A DNA stretch of 64,000 nucleotides, taken from Roseburia faecis. Its GTDB lineage: Bacteria; Bacillota; Clostridia; Lachnospirales; Lachnospiraceae. The notes under the pieces are model-generated. The model saw only the letters and a program-made list of their open reading frames with translations. It was not told where the DNA came from and made no database searches. This document shows positions 52,570 through 62,400 of the stretch, piece after piece. The stretch spans positions 1 through 64,000 of the forward strand of contig NZ_CVRR01000071.1 in NCBI RefSeq assembly GCF_001406815.1, in the 5' to 3' direction. The stretch's first letter is position 1; each line of letters opens with the position of its first letter. Both the position numbers and the translations under genes were made by a program.

Positions 52570-55266
52570 ATGAAAAACGATATGCAGTTTACAGGAAAAA
52601 ACGGAGAATTTCAAATCCGTCATATGGTTGAAAAAACACAGCTCAATTTTCCGGTGGCAAATGAAGAGGGAATCAAAAGCAGCGTGACGCAGACCTTCGG
52701 CGGCGATTGTAAGCTGGATCAGAACCATTTTCTGCTGGAACCGGTGAGCATCGAAAATCTGCACAATAACAGAAGTACCCGCAATGTCTGGTGTACAATC
52801 AACCGGAAGGAACATGTGTCACTGACCGGAGTTTCGGCGCAGGCAGAATATGCACATTTCCTTGGAAAAGAGGAGGAAGTGACATTCGATGCCGGATTTA
52901 TGTGGCAGGAGACGAAGCGGGAATTAAAAGAACAGAAAATCGAGGCAGCCGTGCGGATCTTTGCTCCGCTTGGAGTACCGGCAGAACTGATGCAGGTGCG
53001 CGTTACCAATAAATCGGATATGGATATGTGTGTGCGCGTGACTTCTGCTATCCCAATTTACGGCAGAAGCGCGGATAATCTGCGCGATCACCGCCATGTA
53101 ACTTCCTTGCTTCACCGGATCCGTACTACCGGACGCGGCGTGATCTGTAAACCGGTATTGTCATTTGATGAACGCGGACATCAGAAAAATCATATGATTT
53201 ATTTTGAGATGGGCAGTCAGGGAGATGGAACAAAACCGGAATCGTTCTTCCCAACGGTGGAATCGTTTATCGGAGAAACCGGAACATTTCTGGCACCGGA
53301 TGCGCTTAAAAATAAAGAAAAAGGCTGTCCGGCCGGTTGTACCGTGGATGGAAAAGAAGCAATGGGGGCGATGGCATTTCCGGAGATTACCCTTGCAGCA
53401 GGAGCACATGTCGATTATATTCTGCTTGGTGGCATGACAGAGGATCCGAAGCTGGCAGAACAGGCAGCAGAAATGTTTTGCACGACCAAACAGGCAGATG
53501 CTGCCTTTGAACAGGCAAAAAATTACTGGAATGGGCTGGTCAATATTTCCTTTGAAACCGGAAACCCCAAAGAAGACAGTTATCTGAAATGGATCTGTTT
53601 CCAGCCGGTTCTTCGCAGAATCTACGGATGTTCGTTTTTGCCGTACCATGATTATGGCAGAGGCGGCAGGGGCTGGCGTGATCTGTGGCAGGATTGTCTC
53701 TCCCTTCTGATTCTCGACCCGAAGGAAGTTCGCTCCATGATTTTAAACAGCTTTGCGGGTGTCCGTTTTGACGGGACCAATGCGACAATTATCGGGGATA
53801 AGCCGGGAGAATTTGTTGCAGACCGCAACAATATTACAAGAGTCTGGATGGATCATGCGTACTGGCCGTTTGTTACCACAAAATTGTATCTGAACCAGAC
53901 GGGAGATCTGGATATTCTGGATCAGAAAGTGGCGTATTTTAAGGACCCACAGGCAAAGCGTGGAACTGCCGGGGACGCAGAGTGGACACCGGCATATGGG
54001 ATGCGCCAGAAAGATGTAAATGGCAATATTTACGAGGGCACGGTTTTAGAACATCTGCTTTTGCAGAATCTGTGCGCTTTCTACGAGGCGGGAGAACATG
54101 GAATGATGCGTCTTCGCGGTGCTGACTGGAATGATGCACTGGATATGGCAGCGGAAAAAGGAGAAAGCGTGGCTTTTACCTGTGCGTATATCGGAAATCT
54201 CCGTGATTTGGCAGATACCCTTGAAAAATACGAAGCGGCAAGCGGAAAGAAAGAGATTACACTGGCAAAAGAGATGGAAATTCTGATCAGACAGGACCGC
54301 ACATCGTATGATTCGGCAGAAAAACGGAATGTTGTTTTAAATAATTATGTGAGTCAGTGTGTGCATAATATTTCTGGAGAACAGATTTCTGTGGATATCA
54401 GTACTCTGGTGCAGAATCTGCGGGAGCGTGCTGACTGGTATACCGGATTGATCCGTACGCAGGAATGGGTAACGGACGAAAACGGAAATGGCTGGTTTAA
54501 CGGATATTATGATAATCACGGCAGACCGGTGGAAGGCAAAAGGGATAATCATGTCCGCATGATGCTGACCGGTCAGGTATTTTCTGTTATGGGAAATGTC
54601 GCAGATGATGCACAGACCGCTGCGATTACAAAAAGTGCAGACCTGTATCTGTATAAAAAAGAGGTGGGAGGCTACCGGCTGAACACGGATTTTAAGGAAG
54701 AAAAATTTGATCTGGGACGAATGTTTGGATTTGCTTATGGCGAAAAAGAAAATGGTGCGGTTTTTTCCCATATGACGGTGATGTATGCAAATGCATTGTA
54801 TCAGAGAGGTTTTGTAAAGGAAGGATATAGGGCATTGTACACTCTGCTCGAACAGGCCATGAACACACCGGTGAGCCTGATGTATCCTGGAATTCCGGAA
54901 TATTTTGATGCGGACGGAAAAGGCAAATATCCGTATCTGACCGGGGCAGCCAGCTGGTATATGATGACAATGGTTACACAGATTTTTGGATTCCGCGGAG
55001 AATGGGGAGATCTGGTACTAGAACCCAAAATTCTGTTGCGGCAGTTTGACGAAAGTGGCAATTATTCGGCACAGTTCCCATTCCGTGGACAGACATACGC
55101 AGTGGTTTACCAGAATCCACAAAAGAAAGAATATGGGGATTACCAGATCACGGAAGTATGGCTGGATGGTCAGCGGTATGCCGGAGAAACAAATACAGGC
55201 ATCTGCATTCCGTTTGCCGTACTTGAAGGAAAAGAAAACCATACACTTCGGATTGTTCTGGGATAG
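52570..55266 (+). CDS. GH94 beta-oligoglucan phosphorylase (second copy)
   Basis: 898 residues, cytoplasmic, a divergent GH94 member. RGADWNDALDM (D519, D522) is the catalytic motif. YHDYGRGGRGWRDLWQDCLSLL, the DGTNATIIGD block and LDPKEVRSMI mark the barrel. It is about 95 residues longer than the upstream enzyme. The length suits laminaribiose or other beta-oligoglucan phosphorylases, and linkage preference is inferred only from the GH16 neighbour. Preceded by AAGGGAGAAG and coupled to the first GH94 gene. It ends 7 nt from the convergent AraC gene. Confidence 0.85.
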   Translation: MKNDMQFTGKNGEFQIRHMVEKTQLNFPVANEEGIKSSVTQTFGGDCKLDQNHFLLEPVSIENLHNNRSTRNVWCTINRKEHVSLTGVSAQAEYAHFLGKEEEVTFDAGFMWQETKRELKEQKIEAAVRIFAPLGVPAELMQVRVTNKSDMDMCVRVTSAIPIYGRSADNLRDHRHVTSLLHRIRTTGRGVICKPVLSFDERGHQKNHMIYFEMGSQGDGTKPESFFPTVESFIGETGTFLAPDALKNKEKGCPAGCTVDGKEAMGAMAFPEITLAAGAHVDYILLGGMTEDPKLAEQAAEMFCTTKQADAAFEQAKNYWNGLVNISFETGNPKEDSYLKWICFQPVLRRIYGCSFLPYHDYGRGGRGWRDLWQDCLSLLILDPKEVRSMILNSFAGVRFDGTNATIIGDKPGEFVADRNNITRVWMDHAYWPFVTTKLYLNQTGDLDILDQKVAYFKDPQAKRGTAGDAEWTPAYGMRQKDVNGNIYEGTVLEHLLLQNLCAFYEAGEHGMMRLRGADWNDALDMAAEKGESVAFTCAYIGNLRDLADTLEKYEAASGKKEITLAKEMEILIRQDRTSYDSAEKRNVVLNNYVSQCVHNISGEQISVDISTLVQNLRERADWYTGLIRTQEWVTDENGNGWFNGYYDNHGRPVEGKRDNHVRMMLTGQVFSVMGNVADDAQTAAITKSADLYLYKKEVGGYRLNTDFKEEKFDLGRMFGFAYGEKENGAVFSHMTVMYANALYQRGFVKEGYRALYTLLEQAMNTPVSLMYPGIPEYFDADGKGKYPYLTGAASWYMMTMVTQIFGFRGEWGDLVLEPKILLRQFDESGNYSAQFPFRGQTYAVVYQNPQKKEYGDYQITEVWLDGQRYAGETNTGICIPFAVLEGKENHTLRIVLG

Positions 55267-55273
55267 CAGAATT

Positions 55274-56011
55274 TTACCATGTGCTTTTGTACTTGGAACT
55301 GCGGTATTGTTTTGGGGTCATACCGACATAGTGCTGGAATGTCTGGATAAAATGACTCTGGGAAGAAAATGATAAATAGTTTGCAATCTGAATGTAGGTA
55401 AAATCGGAAAAGCGTAGAAGATTCTGCGCTTTTTCGATTTTTTTTTCGCGGATATAATCACTGATCGACACACCGAGGTTCTGCTTAAACAACCGGGACA
55501 GATAGCTGGCAGACAAATTGGTGCAGACCGCAAGATCTTCCACGGTGATTCTTGCACTGATGTGGGCATAGATATAATCAATACACTGTGCAACCGGTTT
55601 GGATAATGCGGTATTCTTCTGCAGAAGGCGCATTTTTCCGGTGAAGTCAAGAGCCATCTCATGATGCAGATCTGATATTTCCTGAATGGTGCTGCAGGCA
55701 TCCATGTGAATAATGTAAAAATCGCTCAGACGGTAGGCCTGCTCTGTTTCCATGCCGCCGTCAATGCAATACCGTGTGACCAGTGCAACGGTAATAACAA
55801 AATGATATTTTAAGTTTGTCAGGGGATTTTTGGAAAGAATTCCCATGCCTTCGGGATTGGTAAACGCTTCTTCCTTTAAATTTTTACTGACTGCTTCGAT
55901 GTTTCCGTCTTTTACGGCTTCAAAAAAGGAATATTCCTCGGAAAGTGCACGATGATGGATTTCGTATTCGCTGTCTTCGATTTCTTTTTTGCTCCATTGA
56001 TTTTTCAGCAT
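55274..56011 (-). CDS. AraC-family regulator of the beta-glucan locus
   Basis: 245 residues. The N-terminal about 140 residues are helical rather than cupin-like (NPLTNLKYHFVITVALVTRYCIDGGM, DACSTIQEISDLHHEM), as in YesN-like or PTS-independent sugar regulators. The C-terminal AraC domain (about 145-245) has VEDLAVCTNLSASYLSRLFKQNLG and IANYLSFSSQSHFIQTFQHYVGMTPKQYR. CAGGAGG precedes the ATG. It lies between the two halves of the locus, convergent with GH94 and divergent from the transporter, whose promoters share a 20-bp element. It is probably their activator. Confidence 0.88.
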   Translation of the reverse strand: MLKNQWSKKEIEDSEYEIHHRALSEEYSFFEAVKDGNIEAVSKNLKEEAFTNPEGMGILSKNPLTNLKYHFVITVALVTRYCIDGGMETEQAYRLSDFYIIHMDACSTIQEISDLHHEMALDFTGKMRLLQKNTALSKPVAQCIDYIYAHISARITVEDLAVCTNLSASYLSRLFKQNLGVSISDYIREKKIEKAQNLLRFSDFTYIQIANYLSFSSQSHFIQTFQHYVGMTPKQYRSSKYKSTW

Positions 56012-56040
56012 GGCAAGACCTCCTGTTTATATCTGTAGAT

Positions 56041-56105
56041 TATGTCATGAATCTGATATATTTGCAAGCATTTTTGTATCAGAACCCATTGGAAAACTCT
56101 ATAAT
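56041..56105 (+). promoter_or_regulatory. Candidate AraC-type operator and promoter of the transporter operon
   Basis: The element at 56041-56060, starting TATGTCATGAATCTG, matches 19/20 bases of 50038-50057. The -10 TATAAT (56100-56105) starts after the same 39-nt distance as in the GH94 promoter. No consensus -35. It lies in the 136-nt spacer divergent from the AraC gene, so it may also control that gene. Confidence 0.65.
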
Positions 56106-56147
56106 AAAACCATGCTTAAGGCAGAAAAGAAAAGGAGGAAATTTACT

Positions 56148-57560
56148 ATGAAAAAGAAAGCAGTCAGTGCATTATTATGTGCAGCCATGGTAGCAGGAAT
56201 GCTTGCAGGTTGCGGAAAAGGAAGTGATTCCGGTACACCGTCAGATACATCCAAGGGGGATGCGTCAAACGCAACAGAAAGTGCTTCATCAAATCTGAAA
56301 GATGATGGAAAGGTATTAAATATTTACTGCTGGAACGAGGAGTTCAAGAGCCGTATTACCGCACACTATCCGGATTACAAGGAAGTGGATGCAACACACG
56401 GAAAAATCGGAGATGTGGATGTTGTATGGAACATCACACCGAGTGATGACAATGCATATCAGAACAACCTGGATGCAGCACTGTTAAATCAGCAGGATGC
56501 TCCGGCAGATGACAAGATTGATATTTTTCTGGTAGAAGCGGACAACGCATTAAAGTATGTAGATACGGATTACACAGCACCGGTAAAGGATCTTGGAATT
56601 ACCGATGCGGATCTTTCCAAGCAGTACCAGTACACAAAGGATATCGTAACCGATTCCAAGGGAGTGTTAAAAGGAGTTTCATGGCAGGGATGTCCAGGTG
56701 TTCTTTTCTATAACAGAGAGGCTGCAAAGGATGTACTGGGAACCGATGATCCGGATGAAGTACAGAATTATGTATGTGACTGGGATACTTTCAATGATAC
56801 TGCTGCAAAAATGCAGGCAAAAGGTTACAAGATGATTTCATCTGTAAATGATACATACCGTGTATACTCCAACAATGTCTCAAGCAAGTGGGTAGAAGAC
56901 GGAAAAGTACAGGTAGATGACAATATCATGAAATGGGTGGACGATTCCAAGAAACTTGTAGATGCAAAAGAGGCAGGAACCTTTGATATGTGGTCCGATG
57001 ACTGGTCAAAGGGATTCTATCCGGACGGAAAAGTATTCTGCTACTTTGGACCGGCATGGCTTGTAAACTTCTCTATGGCAGCTGATACCGAAGGATCTAT
57101 CGGTTACAACGGCGGATGGGGTGCAGCCCAGGGACCACAGGGATTCTTCTGGGGCGGTACATGGATCTGCGCAGCACAGGATACAGATAATGCAAGTCTT
57201 GTAAAAGACATTATGTTAAAGATGACAACCGATGATGACGTCATGAAAGACATTGTTTTAGATGATGATGATTTCGTAAACAACAATACCGTTATGAACG
57301 GACTGGCAGACGGATCGATTAAGGCAAAAGACGGAAAAGAATATAGCAGCAAGATCCTTGGAGGACAGAACCCACTGTCTATGTACTGCGCAGGTGTTGA
57401 GACACTGGATCTGAGCAACATTTCCGCATATGACCAGGGCTGCAACGAAGAGTTCCAGAAAGCAATGAAGAATTACTTTGAAGGAAAGGCAACCAAGGAC
57501 GAAGCATTAGAGTTATTCTACAAAGGTGTTACCGAGAAATATCCAGAGCTTACTTACTAA
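56148..57560 (+). CDS. ABC sugar transporter substrate-binding lipoprotein
   Basis: 470 residues: lipobox MLAGC (Cys22), Ser/Asp linker, then a carbohydrate-binding protein of the extracellular solute-binding family 1 (LNIYCWNEEFKSR at the domain start, VLFYNREAAKDVLGTDDPDEVQ, GPAWLVNFSMA). It is followed by two permease genes and the GH16 glucanase, so it probably captures beta-gluco-oligosaccharides. A close paralogue starts at 63113. AAGGAGG precedes the ATG. A longer in-frame extension to 56010 would run through the promoter and is rejected. Confidence 0.93.
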   Translation: MKKKAVSALLCAAMVAGMLAGCGKGSDSGTPSDTSKGDASNATESASSNLKDDGKVLNIYCWNEEFKSRITAHYPDYKEVDATHGKIGDVDVVWNITPSDDNAYQNNLDAALLNQQDAPADDKIDIFLVEADNALKYVDTDYTAPVKDLGITDADLSKQYQYTKDIVTDSKGVLKGVSWQGCPGVLFYNREAAKDVLGTDDPDEVQNYVCDWDTFNDTAAKMQAKGYKMISSVNDTYRVYSNNVSSKWVEDGKVQVDDNIMKWVDDSKKLVDAKEAGTFDMWSDDWSKGFYPDGKVFCYFGPAWLVNFSMAADTEGSIGYNGGWGAAQGPQGFFWGGTWICAAQDTDNASLVKDIMLKMTTDDDVMKDIVLDDDDFVNNNTVMNGLADGSIKAKDGKEYSSKILGGQNPLSMYCAGVETLDLSNISAYDQGCNEEFQKAMKNYFEGKATKDEALELFYKGVTEKYPELTY

Positions 57561-57584
57561 TTTTTGTTACACATAAGGTCTGAA

Positions 57585-57618
57585 GCCGGAGTCACCTCTC
57601 CCCTATTATGGCTCCGGC
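57585..57618 (+). terminator. Intercistronic stem-loop after the binding-protein gene
   Basis: GCCGGAG (57585-57591) pairs with CTCCGGC (57612-57618). No T run follows, so it likely protects the upstream mRNA or attenuates transcription into the permease genes, giving more binding protein than permease. Confidence 0.6.
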
Positions 57619-57650
57619 GGGACGACCGCCAATACCGCGGAGGTAGAAAT

Positions 57651-58565
57651 ATGAATAAGAGTAAAGGAAAGGTCGTTCGTTACAACAAATGGGGCTACAT
57701 TTTTCTGATCCCGTTTATTGTTGTATATGTCGTTTTTCAGCTGATACCATTGATCAGCACAATTTATAACAGTTTTTTCGAAAATTATATGTCCGGTCTC
57801 AACCAGGTTGGACCGACATTTGTAGGTTTAGATAATTACAGAGAGTTATTCAAAAGTGGAGACGTGTGGATTTATTTTAAAAATACAATGATCCTCTGGA
57901 TTATGTGTTTTATTCCGCAGATCTTTTTTTCACTCCTGCTGGGCGCATGGTTCTCCGATGTACGCCTGCGATTGAAAGGATCACGTTTTTTTAAGACCGT
58001 GATCTACCTGCCAAATCTGATTATGGCATCTGCATTTTCCATGTTGTTTTTTACACTGTTTTCAGATGCAGGTCCGATTAACTCTCTTTTGATGCAGATT
58101 GGATTTATCTCAGAACCATATAAATTTTTATCCCATACCGGAAGTGCCAGAGGCCTGATTGCACTGATGAACTGCCTGATGTGGTTCGGAAATACAACCA
58201 TTCTTCTGATGGCCGGAATGATGGGAATTGATACTTCTTTATTTGAAGCGGCAGAAGTGGATGGAGCAACTTCTACACAGGTATTTTTTAAGATTACACT
58301 GCCTCTGCTTCGCCCGATTCTGATTTATGTAGTGATTACTTCACTGATCGGTGGATTACAGCTTTTTGACGTGCCACAGATTCTGACAAACGGAACCGGA
58401 AATCCGATGCGTTCTACCATGACACTGATCATGTATCTGAACAAGCATCTGTACAGCAAGAACTATGGTATGGCAGGAGCACTTTCCGTGGTACTGTTTA
58501 TCATTACAAGTCTTTTGAGTCTGCTTGTATTTAAAGTATCCGGAAACGATAAGAGAAAGGGGTGA
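57651..58565 (+). CDS. ABC sugar transporter permease (MalF type)
   Basis: 304 residues, six membrane segments. The EAA loop reads EAAEVDGATSTQVFFKITLPLLRP near residue 195, the contact site for the ATPase. GGAGG lies upstream of ATG 57651. No ATPase gene is present in the locus; a shared MsmK-type ATPase encoded elsewhere is the usual solution in these bacteria. The stop overlaps the start region of the second permease. Confidence 0.93.
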   Translation: MNKSKGKVVRYNKWGYIFLIPFIVVYVVFQLIPLISTIYNSFFENYMSGLNQVGPTFVGLDNYRELFKSGDVWIYFKNTMILWIMCFIPQIFFSLLLGAWFSDVRLRLKGSRFFKTVIYLPNLIMASAFSMLFFTLFSDAGPINSLLMQIGFISEPYKFLSHTGSARGLIALMNCLMWFGNTTILLMAGMMGIDTSLFEAAEVDGATSTQVFFKITLPLLRPILIYVVITSLIGGLQLFDVPQILTNGTGNPMRSTMTLIMYLNKHLYSKNYGMAGALSVVLFIITSLLSLLVFKVSGNDKRKG

Positions 58566-58570
58566 TTGTG

Positions 58571-59434
58571 ATGGCAAAAAGTAAGAAAGATGTGGAAGGC
58601 GGACTTGGTATTCATGCCAGACGTGCCATCGCATATATTGTTTTAATTATAATTTCATTTTTCTGCCTGTTCTGGTTTTATATCATGTTTATCAATGCGA
58701 CGCGTTCTAAAGGTGAGCTGAAAGCAGGGTTTACGGCATTGCCGAGCGATCATTTGCTGACAAACTGGAACAATCTGGTACATGGAACACTGCCGATCTG
58801 GTCGGGCATGTTTAACAGTCTGATCATTGCAGCAGCAACCGCAGTTTTGTGTGTATATTTTTCTACCATGACTGCATATGCCATTCATGCATACGATTTT
58901 AAATTAAAGAAATTTATTTATCCGTTTATTCTGATGATTATGATGATTCCGACACAGGTTACGGCACTCGGATTTATCAAACTGATTACAGGCATGGGAC
59001 TGATGGATTCCTTTATTCCACTGATTGTTCCGGCCATTGCATCTCCGGTTACGTTCTTTTACATGAAACAGTACATGGAGAGTGCGCTTCCGCTTTCGCT
59101 GATAGAAGCTGCACGTATTGATGGTTCCGGAGAGTTTCGTACGTTCAACAGCATCGTTCTGCCGTTGATGAAGCCGGCGATCGCCGTACAGGCAATTTTC
59201 AGTTTCGTCAGCAGCTGGAACAATTACTTTACACCGGCACTTGTGTTGCATGATGACAAGAAAAAGACACTTCCGATTCTGATCGCGCAGCTGCGTGGTG
59301 CAGACTGGCTGAAGTTTGATATGGGGCAGGTATATGTCATGATTACATTCTCGATCCTGCCGGTTATCGTTGTGTATCTGATTCTTTCCAAGCATATTGT
59401 ACAGGGGGTTGCTCTGGGAAGCGTAAAAGGATAA
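58571..59434 (+). CDS. ABC sugar transporter permease (MalG type)
   Basis: 287 residues, six membrane segments, EAA loop EAARIDGSGEFRTFNSIVLPLMKPA. ATG 58571 is preceded by AAAGGGG at 8 nt; GTG 58562 is an alternative. It forms the channel with the MalF-type protein. Confidence 0.93.
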   Translation: MAKSKKDVEGGLGIHARRAIAYIVLIIISFFCLFWFYIMFINATRSKGELKAGFTALPSDHLLTNWNNLVHGTLPIWSGMFNSLIIAAATAVLCVYFSTMTAYAIHAYDFKLKKFIYPFILMIMMIPTQVTALGFIKLITGMGLMDSFIPLIVPAIASPVTFFYMKQYMESALPLSLIEAARIDGSGEFRTFNSIVLPLMKPAIAVQAIFSFVSSWNNYFTPALVLHDDKKKTLPILIAQLRGADWLKFDMGQVYVMITFSILPVIVVYLILSKHIVQGVALGSVKG

Positions 59435-59458
59435 TAGAAAAAGAAAGGGGTTTTTACA

Positions 59459-62400
59459 GTGAAAAACAAAACATTATGGAAACAGGTGGGAGCGGCAGCA
59501 ATTGCCGCTGCCATGGTAATGAGTACAGTACCGGCGACGCCGGTACAGGCGGCAGGCGGTAAAACGCTTGCCGTTTCTTCTCAAAAGCAGCTGAATCAGG
59601 CATTAAAAACCGAAAAAGGGAAGAATGCGGTCATTACCGTAAAAGCAGGGAAAAACGTAAAGATTACGATTCCAAAGGGAACTTATAAAGTGACCATTCG
59701 GGTGGTCGGAAAAAAGGCAGCCGTTGTAAATAATGGTACCGTCAAAGAAATTGTTGTAAACAGTAAGGGAACGGTTGCGATCAAAAACAATGGTACCATA
59801 AAGAAAGTGACGGTACAGAATGCAAAAAGTGTTTCCTTTTCCGGAAACCATAAAAAGGCAGTGCCGGTTGTTGTAAATGCCGAAGACGTTTCGATGATTC
59901 TGGCAGCACCGGCGAAAATAACCGCAAAGAAAGATGTGAACATTGTGCTCAAAAAAGGTGCGGAAAAATCATCCATAACGTGTACAAAAAATGTACAGGC
60001 ACAGGTGGATAATCAGACAAAGAAAGCAATATCTGTAAAAATTGCGGATGGAACAACGCTGAAAGTGGAATCCGGTGAATCCTGCACCATAACTCCGAAG
60101 GGAAAGAAAGAAGACACTTCCGGAGAAGACAAGACGGATGAAAAAGATAAGACGGATGGAAAAGACCAGAAAACAGACGATACCTCGGACGGAAATGCTT
60201 CTTCCGGCAGTTCTTCTTCGGGCAATTCTTCTGGTGGAACAACAGTTGAGACACCTTCAAAGCTGACCGAAGCGGATCTCTTAAAACAGGGCTATCAACT
60301 GAAGTGGCAGGACAACTTTGACGGAAATTTTTTAAACCGTGCAGACTGGAATGTGGAACTGCATGAAAAAGGCTGGGTCAACAGTGAGTGGCAGGAATAT
60401 GTGGATTCTGACAAAAATATTCAGGTCAAAGACGGAAAACTGCTGATCAAGCCGGTGGAAACGGTGAATGCAGACGGAACCAGAAGCTACACGTCCGGTC
60501 GTATTAATACACAGGGCAAACATGATTTTAAGTATGGATATTTTGAGTGCCGTGCAAAAGTTCCGACCGGAAAAGGCTATCTGCCGGCATTCTGGATGAT
60601 GCCGACGGACGAAAATCTGTATGGACAGTGGCCAAAATGCGGTGAGATCGACATCATGGAAGTGATGGGGCAGGAAACAAATAAAGCATATGGTACCATT
60701 CATTACGGAGAACCGCATGATCAGAGTCAGGGAACCTGTACGGTAGATGCAAAAAATAATTTTGCAGATCAGTATCATACATATGCCTGTGACTGGGAGC
60801 CAGGAAAGATTACCTGGTATATTGATGGTGTGAAATTTCATGAAGAGTCCGACTGGTTTTCTGCAAAGAGCGGGCAGGGAGAAGTGGCTTATCCGGCACC
60901 GTTTGATCAGCCGTTTTATATGATTTTGAATCTGGCGGTCGGTGGCAGCTGGGTAGGGTATCCGGATGATTCGACCACCTATGCCGATCAGCAGTTTGCA
61001 GTGGATTATGTGAAAGTATATCAGAAAGACAGTTATGACGAAAATGTGGAAAAACCGGTAAAGAATGTTATTTTAAGAGAGCCGGATACAACGGGAAATT
61101 ATATTAACAACGGTGATTTCTCCATAGCAGAGAATTTAAGTGATGACAAAAACTGGAAATTTCTTACCACTTTAGATGGTGATGGAAAAGCAGAAATTAA
61201 GAATCATGAGATGGTTATTTCTACAGTAAATATGGGAACCGCAGATTACAGCATTCAGCTGGTACAGCCGGATGTGCCGTTACAAAAAGGCGGAACATAT
61301 AAAGTAACCTTTGATGCTTATGCGGATGAGGCGCGTACAATGATTGCAGATATTTCCGGACCGGATCATAATTATACGAGGTATTGGAAGGATACAAAAG
61401 TGGAACTTGGAACACAGAAAACGACATATACTTATGTGTTTCAGATGACAGGTTCCGATGATGCCAACGGACGTCTGGAATTTAATCTGGGAAATGCTGC
61501 TTCCACAGCAGCAGTGCACCTTTCCAATGTGCGCATTGAAAAGACCGGATATGAAGAAATCAAAGAAGACACCACAAAGAAAGTGCTTGCAGACGGAAAT
61601 TATGTCTACAACGGTTCCTTCCAGGAAGGGAAGAACCGTCTGGGTTACTGGGACATCACGAAACCGGAAAATGCAACCACAGAGGTAACCGGTCTGGAAG
61701 ATGGACGCCGTCTGAAAGTGGTAAGCCCAAAAGGAACTGTGGTAACAGCAGGACAGCAGGGGCTTGCTCTGAGTGAGGATACAGAATATGTGCTCAGTTT
61801 TTCGGCTCAGGCAAACGAAGCAGAAACTATGACAGTACATGTTGCCGGACAGGAATTTCAGGCAGAACTTACCAATGAAAAGAAAAATTACCGTTTTTCC
61901 TTTCAGACGGCAGCGGATCTGACAGATAAGAATATTTCCTTTGATCTCGGGCTGGGGACAACCGTATATCTCGACGATGTGCGGATTGATGAGGACAGTC
62001 TGATCAAAAACGGAAGTTTTAATGCAGGTATGGCAGGTTTTGAAGTCTATTGCTATACACCATCCAATGTAAAGTATGTTGTTGACTCCTTAAACGAAGA
62101 CAATGCGGCAGATTTCACAATTGACGATACCGGGGAAGCTGACTGGCATATCCAGTTAAAGCAGACAGGGGTAAAACTCGAACAGGGACAATGGTATCGA
62201 CTCTCCCTGAAAATGAAATCTTCTATCGACCGTAAAGTGTCTTATGCGTTGCAGAGAGATGGAAGCACCCATAAGGATGCAGATGGAAATGAGGACTGGA
62301 CTCCATACTGCCAGGAAACCGTAGATCTGACCGGCGAATATCAGACGATCACGAAAGAGTTTCAGATGAAAGAGGATACAGATCTGGAAACGATCTTTAA

